Of a stretch of 64,000 nt of DNA, positions 1 to 7,554 are shown piece by piece; the stretch's first letter is position 1; the number at the start of each line of letters is the position of its first letter. Position numbers and translations under genes: made by a program. The DNA is from JAPPHA01 sp963662705 (lineage in GTDB: Bacteria > Pseudomonadota > Alphaproteobacteria > Rhodobacterales > Rhodobacteraceae): NCBI GenBank assembly GCA_963662705.2, contig OY759767.1, positions 5,828,001-5,892,000 of the forward strand, in the 5' to 3' direction. Below the pieces are notes generated by a model. The model searched no databases and was not told the origin of the DNA. It saw only the letters and a program-made list of their open reading frames with translations.

Positions 1-392
1 CCCGCGGCATAGGCCGTCATCAACAAGGCACGATGCCTGATGTTGGTGGTGACCGAAAACAGCCGCACCAACTCGTCGTGGTTGAGGATCTCGGGCAACT
101 TCGAAGGCGTCTTGGCGCCGGGCACATAGAAGTGCGGGTCCGGCCGACCGAGCGTGATGCGGTACAGAAAGCGGATCCCGTGCCGCACACAGTTGCAGCT
201 CTGCCAGGTCAGTCCGCGCTCCTCGTGAAGGTGGAGCAGGTAGTCCTGAACCTCCTGTGCGGAGATCTTCTCGGGGCTGCGCTTGTAGTGACATGCGAGC
301 CCAGAGACGGAGTGGAGATACAAACGCATCGTGTTCTCGGTCAGGCCGCGAACGGTCATGTCGTTAATCATTCGTTTGCGTAACGGTGTCAT
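1..392 (-). CDS. Tyrosine recombinase/integrase, N-terminal part (runs off window)
   Basis: Reading leftward from an ATG at 392, an open frame runs uninterrupted to base 1 (about 130 residues seen). It starts MTPLRKRMINDMTVRGL and continues with the SAM-like helical core-binding domain of phage-type integrases (TENTMRLYLHSVSGLACHY, EEISAQEVQDYLLHL-like helices). A KLPEILNHDELVRLF segment leads into the catalytic domain, which lies outside the window. A purine-rich ribosome site (GGGAGAAG) precedes the ATG. This subtype is often found beside IS91-family transposases, so it may belong to such an element; that is inference from family knowledge. The catalytic R, H-x-x-R and Y residues cannot be checked here. 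Confidence 0.8.
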   Translation of the reverse strand, partial: MTPLRKRMINDMTVRGLTENTMRLYLHSVSGLACHYKRSPEKISAQEVQDYLLHLHEERGLTWQSCNCVRHGIRFLYRITLGRPDPHFYVPGAKTPSKLPEILNHDELVRLFSVTTNIRHRALLMTAYAA

Positions 393-429
393 GGGTCTTC
401 TCCCTCGAAGTGTGATTGGTCATGGAGAA

Positions 430-453
430 CACCGGCACCTGTAGCGGCCGGTG
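430..453. repeat. Hairpin upstream of the partial integrase
   Basis: A perfect 7-bp stem (CACCGGC / GCCGGTG) encloses a 10-nt loop about 40 bp upstream of the integrase start. It may be a mobile-element end or a leader hairpin. The remaining bases of 393-603 show no convincing gene. Confidence 0.4.
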
Positions 454-603
454 CATCCACAACCGATTGTCACCAAACGGGAGAGAGATGGAAACGCCTC
501 AATGCACCGAACGAAGACGATGAAACGCGCGAAAACGGTTGTTCAGGGCGCACAACACAACACCTGCAAGGCGCCACCCGCCGCGGAACGCGGCTCAGTT
601 CAA

Positions 604-696
604 CAGGGTTTATGGGAACCAAATGGTTATGTGAACTGTGAATCCCAAGTGTCTGACATGACACTCCTTTTCCACCGATTCGGTTCACATAAAAAT
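604..696. repeat. RIT left inverted repeat (93 bp)
   Basis: Bases 613-696 are the reverse complement of 4227-4310 with a single mismatch (687 versus 4236). Bases 604-612 (CAGGGTTTA) pair with TAAACCCTG at 5197-5205. The repeat itself contains two inverted arms, GGGAACC...GGTT near its outer end and CGGTTCACATAA at its inner end. These are plausible recombinase-binding arms. Confidence 0.9.
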
Positions 697-704
697 ATGC
701 TCTA

Positions 705-735
705 CTCCTGTCAGTTTTTTTGACACTGACAGGAG
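705..735 (+). promoter_or_regulatory. Hairpin covering the ritA ribosome binding site
   Basis: CTCCTGTCAG (705-714) and CTGACAGGAG (726-735) form a perfect 10-bp stem around an 11-nt T-rich loop. The right arm contains the AGGAG ribosome site that serves the ATG at 743, so the folded leader would hide the site and limit translation of the first recombinase. The effect on expression is inferred; the pairing is seen directly. Confidence 0.65.
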
Positions 736-742
736 AGAGTTC

Positions 743-2308
743 ATGCCTTCGAAACAATTTGGTCCGCCACTGTCCGATGGAGTTCCGGAACGGGATTCCC
801 GAGTTGTCCGGTGCTACGCGGAGCACCTGGAAAGCCTTGGACTTTCAGCTGGGAGGATTGGCGCAATGATCAGTACGGCCGGACACATCGCGGTGTGGCT
901 GGTGCTCAACGGTTTGGATCTTGACAAGCTCGACATTCGCCTCGTGGGCCGTTTCATGCGCCATGAATGCCACTGCCCAGGCCGATATCGGACCGGCAGG
1001 AAGCCCGGTCGGCAGCGCAGGCAGTTTGCGCTCAGGTTCCTCCGGTACCTGCTCGAGACCGGTCGGGCAGAGGTTCCTCCAGAGATCGAGGCCGGCGGAC
1101 ATCTCGTGGCTCAGTTCCGGGATTCCCTGGAAGAACGGGGATACGCGCGTTCGTTGATCATTCAGAGCGGGGCCCTGTGCCGTCACTTCATTGTCTGGCT
1201 CTACCTGTCGGACATTCCCCTGGCGGCGACAGATGAGCGAATCCGGAATCGCTTTCTTGCCCACGACTGTACTTGTGTTCATCCGGGGTTCTTCGACAAA
1301 AGGCCCTGCCGGTTTGCCGGTTCCGCCGCCTCCGGATCAACGCTCCGGCTCTTTGCCGCGTTCCTGGTGGACAGGAACGTCATCCCGGCGCCGAACGTCC
1401 CCCAGCGTCACATGGAACGCTGGGAGCATCTGGATGCGTTCCTGCACTGGCTTCGACAGCACCGTGGCCTCAGGGACACGTCAGTCAAACAGTACGAACG
1501 GCACATTTGCGCGTTGCTTCCGGCTTTCGGCGACGAACCGGGGGCGTATGACGCCGCCCGGGTCCGGAACACGATCCTGGACCGTCTCGAAACCGCCTCT
1601 CGCGGACAGGCCGGAGACGAGGCGAGCGCGTTCCGGATGTACCTGCGTTTCCTCGGCTCGAACGGCCTCTGCCGGCCGGAACTCGTCCATGCGATCCCGA
1701 TGATTCCGAGACTCCGGGGCGAGAACCTGCCCCGGCATGTCGGGCAGGATGACATCGAACGCATGATCGCGACCTGCGACGTGACGACGCCGATCGGGAT
1801 GCGCGACCGGGCCGCCCTGCTGCTGCTCGCCCGTCTTGCGTTGCGGGCCGGCGACGTCGCCGGGCTGCATCTCGACGACATCGACTGGGACAGGGCCGTC
1901 ATCAGGGTCTGCGGCAAGTCGCGGCGCGAGGCGGAACTGCCGCTGCCGCAGGACGTGGGCGACGCGCTGCGGAATTACATCCTGAAGGCCCGGCCGCGCA
2001 GCGATGAGAAGAAGGTGTTTCTCCGTTGCAAGGCACCGTACCTGCCCCTGGCGCGCAACAGCATCGGCACTTCCATCGTGTGCCGTGCGATCAAGCGGGC
2101 CGGTATCCGGGGCGTCGGCCCGACATCGTCACACCTGTTCAGGCGGTCGGCGGCGACGAATCTCCTGCGCGACGGAGCGCCCCTGGAAGCCATTGGCACC
2201 CTGCTCAGGCACAGGTCTGCCGACACCACCGCGATCTATGCCCGTGTCGATGTCCGGATGCTCCGTGAACTGGTGCAGCCCTGGCCCTTCGAGGGAGACG
2301 TCCGATGA
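743..2308 (+). CDS. ritA: RIT tyrosine recombinase A
   Basis: A 521-residue site-specific tyrosine recombinase and the first gene of the trio. The long N-terminal half carries repeated core-binding-like helices with cysteine-rich HECHCPG and HDCTCVHPG segments. The catalytic domain occupies about residues 330-510. It shows the first arginine in ALRAGD, a lysine in CGKSRRE, an H-x-x-R box as HLFRR, the second histidine in LLRHRS, and the tyrosine in TAIYAR. It is much longer than a typical XerC-type protein, with the extra length at the N-terminus. The start is the ATG behind AGGAGAG, which is buried in a leader hairpin. The stop overlaps the next start (ATGA), so translation is probably coupled. 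Its precise role in the trio is not known from sequence. Confidence 0.88.
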   Translation: MPSKQFGPPLSDGVPERDSRVVRCYAEHLESLGLSAGRIGAMISTAGHIAVWLVLNGLDLDKLDIRLVGRFMRHECHCPGRYRTGRKPGRQRRQFALRFLRYLLETGRAEVPPEIEAGGHLVAQFRDSLEERGYARSLIIQSGALCRHFIVWLYLSDIPLAATDERIRNRFLAHDCTCVHPGFFDKRPCRFAGSAASGSTLRLFAAFLVDRNVIPAPNVPQRHMERWEHLDAFLHWLRQHRGLRDTSVKQYERHICALLPAFGDEPGAYDAARVRNTILDRLETASRGQAGDEASAFRMYLRFLGSNGLCRPELVHAIPMIPRLRGENLPRHVGQDDIERMIATCDVTTPIGMRDRAALLLLARLALRAGDVAGLHLDDIDWDRAVIRVCGKSRREAELPLPQDVGDALRNYILKARPRSDEKKVFLRCKAPYLPLARNSIGTSIVCRAIKRAGIRGVGPTSSHLFRRSAATNLLRDGAPLEAIGTLLRHRSADTTAIYARVDVRMLRELVQPWPFEGDVR

Positions 2309-3231
2309 CCATGACGGATCACGTGAAGGATTACGTCACCCGCAAGAAAGCACTGGGCCTGTCGTTCAGGGGACAGGAGTGGGTGTTGATGCGTTACGCC
2401 GAACATGCCGATGCCAGGGGCGACGAATTCGTACGTATAAACAGTGTCCTGGACTGGGCTGGTACGGCGAAATCGGGCTGCGAGGCACAAAGGCGATTGC
2501 ACTTCGTCCGCGGGTTGGCCGTGTTCCTCCATGTCGGGGATGACCGTCACGAGGTGCCCCACCGGGACGCTCTCGGCAAGCGGAGACAGCACCGGCCACC
2601 GCCGCGCATTCCGTCGCAGGAGGAGATCCGGAAGATCATGACGGAGGCGTTGTCCCTGGGACCGGAAGGATCGCTCACCCCGCGGACCTTCCACACCATC
2701 ATCGGTCTCATCGCATGCACCGGGCTGAGACGCTCGGAAGCAACCGGCCTGCTGCTGGGCGACCTCGGACCGGACGGCCTCCTGGTCAGGAACACCAAGA
2801 ACCGCCGTGACCGCCTTGTCCCCCTGCACGAAAGTGCCCGCCGCGCCCTCGACGACTACCTCGTGGTGCGGAAACGGCAGGGCGGACCCGGCGAGCACCT
2901 GTTCGTGCTCGCATCCGGCCGGCCGGTGCGCCCGAAATATCTGACCGAGACCTTCATCCTGCTCGCTCGCAAGGCAGGGGTTCGCGGCAAAGCCGGGGAA
3001 CCCGGCCCCAGGCTTCATGACCTGAGGCACCGATTCGCCGTCGCCGCACTGGAAGGCTCCATCTCTTCCAGCCGGAAGGATGTCGGCCGACACATGCTCG
3101 CGCTCTCGACCTACCTCGGACACGCGCGAACTGTGCACACCTACTGGTACCTCGAGGCGACACCCGTCCTCATGCGTCAGGTGTCGGTGGCGACCGAGAA
3201 ACTGCTCATGACAGAAAAGGAAAAGACATGA
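2305..3231 (+). CDS. ritB: RIT tyrosine recombinase B
   Basis: A 308-residue tyrosine recombinase, middle gene of the trio. An N-terminal SAM-like domain precedes a catalytic domain with the first arginine in TGLRRSEA, a lysine-type strand near NTKNRRD, an H-x-x-R box as HDLRHRF, the second histidine in YLGHAR and the tyrosine region HTYWYLE. All active-site positions appear intact. It overlaps the upstream gene by ATGA and the downstream gene by ATGA. These overlaps and the shared strand imply one transcript for all three recombinases. The trio is thought to act together, but how the work is divided is unresolved. Confidence 0.9.
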   Translation: MTMTDHVKDYVTRKKALGLSFRGQEWVLMRYAEHADARGDEFVRINSVLDWAGTAKSGCEAQRRLHFVRGLAVFLHVGDDRHEVPHRDALGKRRQHRPPPRIPSQEEIRKIMTEALSLGPEGSLTPRTFHTIIGLIACTGLRRSEATGLLLGDLGPDGLLVRNTKNRRDRLVPLHESARRALDDYLVVRKRQGGPGEHLFVLASGRPVRPKYLTETFILLARKAGVRGKAGEPGPRLHDLRHRFAVAALEGSISSSRKDVGRHMLALSTYLGHARTVHTYWYLEATPVLMRQVSVATEKLLMTEKEKT

Positions 3232-4220
3232 CCAAACTCGCACCCCCTCTATCCACCTTCCTGCAGGAGTATCTCCCCCGTGACCGGGGAGCCAGCCGGC
3301 ATACCATCGAGAGCTACATCACGAGCTTCAGGCTGCTCGCGGTCTTCGCCGCGGACAGGCACGGCATCCGTCCCTGCGCGCTCGAGGTCGGCCATCTCGA
3401 TGTCGACACCATCCTCGCCTTCCTCGACCATCTTGAGGCCGAACGGGGCAACAGGGTCAATACCCGCAACACCCGTTTGGCCGCGGTCAAGAGCTTCTTC
3501 CGTTTCCTCGAGTTCCGGTACCCGGATCATCTCGAACTGGCGGCACGGGTGCATGCGATCCCGCAGAAGAAGGGCGATGTTCCCGCGCTCGAATATGTCG
3601 ACCGGGACGAAGTGGATGCGCTGCTCAATTCCCCGGATACCGCCACGAAATCCGGAACCCGGGACCGGGCGATGTTATGCCTCGCCTACAACGCCGGGCT
3701 CCGCGTTTCCGAACTGGTCGGCCTCGGCCTCGACGATGTCAGGATGCCGCAGCTCGACGAAATCCGGGTCATGGGCAAGGGACGGCGGGCCCGTGTCCTG
3801 CCACTATGGAGGGAAACAGGACGCACGCTTGGTGAGTGGCTGTCCATCCGTCCCGAAGTTCCCGACCGCCACTTGTTCCTGAATGCGATGGGACAGGGGA
3901 TGACCCGGCGCGGATTCGCCAAGCGGCTCGAACTGCACGTCACGACCGCAGCGCAGACCCAACCGTCGATCACACGCCGGAAAGTAACGCCCCATTCCAT
4001 TCGACATGCCAGCGCCTTGATGATTCTCGAGGCCACCGGCGACATCCGCAAGGTCTCACTGTGGCTGGGGCACCAGAGCCTCCAGACCACGGAGATTTAC
4101 CTTCGTACGGATCCTGCCGAAAAGCTGGAGATGCTCTCGGAGTGGCGTTCCCCGGGCCTCGGCAAGGGACGGTTCACGGGCGTGAAGGATGAGCTGTTGG
4201 CGATGCTTTCGAACGTCTGA
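3228..4220 (+). CDS. ritC: RIT tyrosine recombinase C
   Basis: A 330-residue XerC/D-like tyrosine recombinase, last gene of the trio. The core-binding domain (about residues 8-100) opens with LSTFLQEYLPRDRGASRHT. The catalytic domain has the first arginine in AGLRVSEL, a lysine in GKGRRARV, an H-x-x-R box as HSIRHAS, the second histidine in LGHQSLQTTE and the nucleophile in IYLRTD. The gene ends 6 bp before the right inverted repeat begins, so the repeat doubles as the operon's 3' end. Confidence 0.9.
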   Translation: MTKLAPPLSTFLQEYLPRDRGASRHTIESYITSFRLLAVFAADRHGIRPCALEVGHLDVDTILAFLDHLEAERGNRVNTRNTRLAAVKSFFRFLEFRYPDHLELAARVHAIPQKKGDVPALEYVDRDEVDALLNSPDTATKSGTRDRAMLCLAYNAGLRVSELVGLGLDDVRMPQLDEIRVMGKGRRARVLPLWRETGRTLGEWLSIRPEVPDRHLFLNAMGQGMTRRGFAKRLELHVTTAAQTQPSITRRKVTPHSIRHASALMILEATGDIRKVSLWLGHQSLQTTEIYLRTDPAEKLEMLSEWRSPGLGKGRFTGVKDELLAMLSNV

Positions 4221-4226
4221 GCTTAA

Positions 4227-4310
4227 ATTTTTATGGGAACCGAATCGGTGGAAAAGGAGTGTCATGTCAGACACTTGGGATTCACAGTTCACATAACCAT
4301 TTGGTTCCCA
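4227..4310. repeat. RIT right inverted repeat, inner 84 bp
   Basis: The reverse complement of 613-696 with one mismatch. It ends ...GGTTCCCA, exactly where the group II intron begins. The continuation expected from the left copy (TAAACCCTG) is found after the intron at 5197. Confidence 0.92.
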
Positions 4311-5196
4311 GTGCGCCGTGAAAGGCGCGTCTTCCTTGCGGGTGCGAACCCCGCCCAACAATTGTCGCTTTCGGTTGGTAGCAGCCGGAGCGGGACATGG
4401 AGGCAACGACATGGACTGAAGCACTCCGGTGTCAAAGGACTGCGCTGAGCAGTTCAGCGAGCAGGCAGGCCGAAACGCGAAGTGAACGCCGCGCAGGCCT
4501 CGAAACGGGCGTCGCGGGAGCCGACCCTCCTGGGATATGGGGAAGGCCGATGGCGGTTCGGGAGCAGGCGACAGACGCACCGGGCCGTTCCCGCCGGGGT
4601 AATGGCGTCGGCATGTCTGCAAGATGGAAGACGATGCAACACGGGAAGCCCTGTCGGTGGCGTGCACGCGCCAACCGGAAATCCGCGAGGACCAGTCCGG
4701 GCCGGCGGGGTGGCGGAGAGGCCCGTAGTACTGGAGACGCCGGGTAATGCCGGTCGAGGGAAGGGGCCTCAGGTGTGGAGGGACGCGGAAAGGATGAACG
4801 CCTGCGGGAGTGGCTCAGCCTATAACCCCGCCTTGAGGGCAGAGACTTCGGAACGCGTCACATGCGGAAGCGAAGGGGTCGAACCCGAACGGTTCGACGC
4901 CGCCGGGGCGTGAACAGGCCCGGCGGCACACCGGAAACGACGCGGGAGGCAGGATGGCTGTCGTGCAGCGGCCTCGGGCTACCGGACCAACCGGTTCCTC
5001 CCTCCCACGACCCGTTCTGGTGGTCCGTGTGCGAGGTGCATGATCCCACTGGAGAGCCCGGTGCGGGAAATCCGCACGCCGGGTTCGGAGAGCGGGGGAC
5101 TGGAAACGCGGCCACGGGAGCCGGACTGAGGCCCGAAGCGAAAGCGACGGAGAAGCCACCGGACCCTAAAGCTGGCGCGCCAGCCCCCGACTCTAC
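4311..5196 (+). mobile_element. ORF-less group II intron inside the RIT right repeat
   Basis: The 886-nt segment opens with GTGCGCC, the usual 5' end of bacterial group II introns, and folds at once into a GCGCC/GGCGC stem. Around 4390-4425 it has a domain I-like stretch (GGGACATGG, GACATGGACTGAAGC). It carries a textbook 34-nt domain V at 5054-5087 and ends CTCTAC, matching the -AY 3' rule. The boundaries are fixed independently: removing 4311-5196 restores the inverted repeat so that it continues as in the left copy. No open frame for a reverse transcriptase/maturase lies inside, so mobility or splicing would need a protein in trans. It lies on the same strand as the rit genes. Whether it still splices is unknown. 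Confidence 0.85.
5054..5087 (+). ncRNA. Group II intron domain V
   Basis: A 34-nt hairpin beginning GAGCCCGG, with the catalytic AGC at 5055-5057. It has a lower GCCCGG/CCGGGT stem, an upper GTGCGG/CCGCAC stem and a GAAA-type loop. This is the most conserved part of the ribozyme and looks intact. Confidence 0.9.
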
Positions 5197-5205
5197 TAAA
5201 CCCTG
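5197..5205. repeat. Outer end of the RIT right repeat, displaced by the intron
   Basis: TAAACCCTG is the exact complement of 604-612 and continues the repeat after the intron. Similarity to the left copy stops at 5206. Confidence 0.75.
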
Positions 5206-5388
5206 AACGCGGTGATTGCGTCGAAGGCGAGACACTTGCGCAGGTCGTCGGCCTCGTCGAGGCGGCGATCCTCGATGCGGGTGCCAACCTTCAGCGCATG
5301 GAAGAACCGTTCGATCCGCCAGCGCAGTTCGTACCAGTGCGGTGGGCCGGCGCGCAGCAGAAGCGGGCGGGAATGACAGGTCGGCAGG
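5197..5388 (-). pseudogene. IS4-type transposase, C-terminal fragment
   Basis: On the minus strand, residues WYELRWRIERFFHALKVG followed by TRIEDRRLDEADDL match the C-terminal signature of IS4-family transposases, Y-(2)-R-(3)-E-(6)-K. The E is the third catalytic acid. The frame ends at the RIT/intron boundary (AITAFRV, then stop). The upstream portion is replaced by an unrelated gene at 5389. It is a remnant and cannot be active. Confidence 0.7.
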
Positions 5389-6156
5389 CTATCGAAAGTC
5401 GGCCAGCGAGATCTTGGTGAGGGCCGGGTGCGGCCCGGAGTCGACTTCTGCCGCCCTGTGTATGAGCGTCTTGATGGCAGATCGGAGGAAGCTCTCTTCC
5501 TCGGGTGTATGGGGCGCGGCGTGGCCGACAGCCTTCCGGGCATAGTCCCCGCCCTCGTTGGTGCTCAGGTCGGCAATACAACGCAGAACCCTTTTCGAGA
5601 TGCCGAAGTGCGCGGCGGCGTCGCGGCCGCCAGCCATCTGCTCCAGCTTGGTCAGGCAGAAGTACGCCATGGCAGGGAGCGGCTCTCCGCCTCCCGGATG
5701 GCGGAGGTAGTGCTGGTACATGCTGTCGACGTCTGGACTGCGCTTGATGGCAGCGGCTGGCGGGTCGGGAAAGGCGGGGGGCGTGGGCGGCGCGAGATTG
5801 GCGCTGGCGGTGAGACCGCCTAGGCTCGCGTGAGCGCGTAGCGGGGGCGGACCAGGCGGCGGATTGCGGTCAACGATCTCGGATCGGTCGAAGCGGAGCG
5901 TGATTGCGTTCGGGCCTCGTTCGAGGCCGACAACGAATTCCCAGTTGGGTATGTGGTCGGCCTCGACCGCGAAACGGGCCGCCTCCTCGGACGCGTAATG
6001 CACCTTGAGCTCAAAGCGGACCAGTCCGTTTTCGGCCTGGACACGGAAGTCGTCTTCTTCCTTGTCGAGCGGGGCTGCCCGGGACCAGTCGATGACATCC
6101 GGACCGTGCTCGATTCGGTCCTCAATGGCCACGACATGCGGTTCGTTCATCGCCAT
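5389..6156 (-). CDS. Hypothetical protein, 255 aa
   Basis: An intact frame from ATG 6156, preceded by a GAGAGAA ribosome site. I do not recognise the family. The N-terminal half (about residues 1-110) is acidic with beta-strand-like segments (HYASEEAARFAVEAD, WEFVVGLERG). A proline/alanine-rich linker (PPPGPPPLRAH, APPTPPAFPDPPAAA) leads to a helical C-terminal domain (about 135-250) with YQHYLRHP and FGISKRVLRCIADL. That layout resembles small defence or toxin-neighbour proteins more than enzymes. It sits between the IS4 remnant and a toxin-antitoxin pair on the same strand. Expression and role are unknown. Confidence 0.55.
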   Translation of the reverse strand: MAMNEPHVVAIEDRIEHGPDVIDWSRAAPLDKEEDDFRVQAENGLVRFELKVHYASEEAARFAVEADHIPNWEFVVGLERGPNAITLRFDRSEIVDRNPPPGPPPLRAHASLGGLTASANLAPPTPPAFPDPPAAAIKRSPDVDSMYQHYLRHPGGGEPLPAMAYFCLTKLEQMAGGRDAAAHFGISKRVLRCIADLSTNEGGDYARKAVGHAAPHTPEEESFLRSAIKTLIHRAAEVDSGPHPALTKISLADFR

Positions 6157-6268
6157 GCGCGTTCTCTCGATGCTCGCTTGGACGTCACGGACATGGCGGG
6201 AAAGGGCTTGGCCATTGCGGCGGACGCCGGGCCGCCGCGCAGCCGGCCCGGCGCAACCGGGGGAGCGG

Positions 6269-6607
6269 TCAGGCGGGTTCGGCGGCGGCGATGCGCAGCC
6301 TTGCGCCGTCGGCAGAGCGGGACTCGCGGATGACGATTTCGATGTCGCGCCCGAGCGCGTTGAGCAGACGGAACAGGCGATCCAGCGAATACTCGCGGAA
6401 GTCGCCCCGCAGCAGCCGCGACACGTCGGGCTGCGAGAGGCCCATCAGCCGCCCGGCCTCGGTCTGGGTCAGGCCGCGATCGCGCACAATGTCGTCGATG
6501 CGGCTGACGAGATCGGCCTTGACGAGGTGAGCGTCGGCGTCGGGAAAGCCGAGATCGGCGAAGACGTTGCCGCTGCCGCGCTCCACGGCGGTGTCGTCGG
6601 GTTTCAT
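6269..6607 (-). CDS. XRE-family antitoxin (HigA-like)
   Basis: A 112-residue helix-turn-helix protein immediately after the toxin. The HTH covers about residues 45-75 (GLTQTEAGRLMGLSQPDVS, then LLRGDF), followed by FRLLNALGRDIEI, typical of the short XRE antitoxins paired with RelE/HigB toxins. The toxin stop lies 4 bp upstream. An alternative start at 6622 would overlap the toxin's last codons; 6607 is preferred because GGGGA lies at workable spacing. It probably binds the palindrome at 6987-7006 and represses the operon (inference). Confidence 0.82.
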   Translation of the reverse strand: MKPDDTAVERGSGNVFADLGFPDADAHLVKADLVSRIDDIVRDRGLTQTEAGRLMGLSQPDVSRLLRGDFREYSLDRLFRLLNALGRDIEIVIRESRSADGARLRIAAAEPA

Positions 6608-6611
6608 GGCG

Positions 6612-6968
6612 TCAGTCCCCATTTTGCGCGTCACGGTAGTGCCGCGCGGCGGCGGCCACGCGGCGGCGGACAAGGTCGAACTCCTGCTTCGGGGTCGCAA
6701 TGCCGCGCTTCGCCTTCTTCTGGAAGGCGTGCAGGACATAGACGGCGCCCTCGAAGCGGACCGTGTAGACGGCCCGGAAAGTGTCGCCGTCGTGACGCGC
6801 GACGATCTCCACGACGCCCGGGCCGAATCCCTTCAGCGGCTCGGCATCGCGGTGCCGACGTCCGAGTTGGGCGCGGTAGATCGCAAACCCCATGCGGCCC
6901 TGCACCGGGTTGGGGAAGCGCTTCAGATCCGCCTTGCTCGAACCCATCCATTCGACTGGCTTCAACAT
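6612..6968 (-). CDS. RelE/HigB-type toxin (Gp49-like)
   Basis: 118 residues. The core VVEIVARHDGDTFRAVY, FEGAVYVLHAFQKKAKRG and TPKQEFDLVRRR is characteristic of phage-derived Gp49-like HigB toxins, ribosome-dependent mRNA nucleases of the RelE fold. It precedes its antitoxin, the reverse of many TA operons but normal for higBA-type loci. The ATG at 6968 has no clear ribosome site and lies only about 11 nt from the predicted transcription start, so translation may be near-leaderless. Confidence 0.85.
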   Translation of the reverse strand: MLKPVEWMGSSKADLKRFPNPVQGRMGFAIYRAQLGRRHRDAEPLKGFGPGVVEIVARHDGDTFRAVYTVRFEGAVYVLHAFQKKAKRGIATPKQEFDLVRRRVAAAARHYRDAQNGD

Positions 6969-6985
6969 GTCAATGTCGATTCGGC

Positions 6986-7014
6986 ACTATAGTGAATTCA
7001 CCATAGGTGGGCAA
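6986..7014 (-). promoter_or_regulatory. Toxin-antitoxin promoter with palindromic operator
   Basis: On the minus strand, TTGCCC (-35, 7014-7009) and TATAGT (-10, 6991-6986) are 17 bp apart. The spacer and -10 form a 20-bp near-perfect palindrome, CTATGGTGAATTCACTATAG (6987-7006), with one mismatched pair. Antitoxin bound there would block the promoter. Confidence 0.65.
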
Positions 7015-7089
7015 GGCGGGTGGTGCCGCAACCCGAGGTGGACGCCGGCGGGCCGGTTGCGCAGCGGAAAACCGACTCGGCCCGTGGAG

Positions 7090-7524
7090 TCAGCGGCCGA
7101 AGACGATGTCCTTCCAGACGGGCTCCCGCCCGGAGCAGAGCCGCTTCAGGATGGCCAGCCTGCAGATTTCATGTCCGTCCGACAGCAGCTTCTCCCCGGT
7201 CTTCTTGACGCGACCGGAATGAACCGCGCCGGACGCAGCGGCATAGACGTTCCTGAGGGTGTCGAAACGTTGCCGCCTTTCCGCCGAGTTGCGACCCGTA
7301 TACCAAGCGCCGTTGGTCGCCAGACGGAAGGTCAGTTCCGCACGGTTGCCGTCGTCGAGGAAAAGGGCTTCGAGTGCGGTCCTGAGGAATACCAGGCGGT
7401 CCGCAAGGTCGATACGGCGCGCCTTCGACTTCAGCCAGTACTCGAAGGCGGTATGTACACTCCTGGGCATGTTGCGCAGTTGAGGTTGAAGCCGGAATGC
7501 TTCCTTCACGCCATCTGCCGTCAA
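7090..7524 (-). pseudogene. HEPN-like protein, C-terminal fragment
   Basis: The first usable codon in this frame is a TTG at 7524, just downstream of an in-frame stop, which suggests a truncated or frameshifted gene. The residues VHTAFEYWLKSKARR, LADRLVFLRTALEALFL and FRLATNGAWYTG, then LRNVYAAASGAVHSGR, follow the order of helices in HEPN/ApeA-type C-terminal domains. The usual R-x4-H ribonuclease motif has lost its arginine (ASGAVH). Another frame just upstream (about 7560-7680) reads LVCDVAVEMSYIWFDY and could be the displaced N-terminal part. Family assignment is by pattern only. Confidence 0.5.
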
Positions 7525-7554
7525 CGCGGGATCCGTGCCGGTTCGGGAGGCAGC

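Larger units (their letters stand above)
604..5205 (+). mobile_element. RIT (recombinase-in-trio) element interrupted by a group II intron
   Basis: Three same-strand tyrosine recombinase genes (743-2308, 2305-3231, 3228-4220), each overlapping the next by 4 bp, lie between long inverted repeats. This is the defining layout of RIT elements. The left repeat is 604-696. The right repeat is 4227-4310 plus 5197-5205, split by an intron at 4311-5196. The 84-bp core of the repeats differs at one position only. No target-site duplication is recognisable, as is usual for tyrosine recombinases. The right flank is a truncated IS4-type transposase. The left flank shows no matching transposase sequence, so the pre-insertion site cannot be rebuilt. 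Confidence 0.9.
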
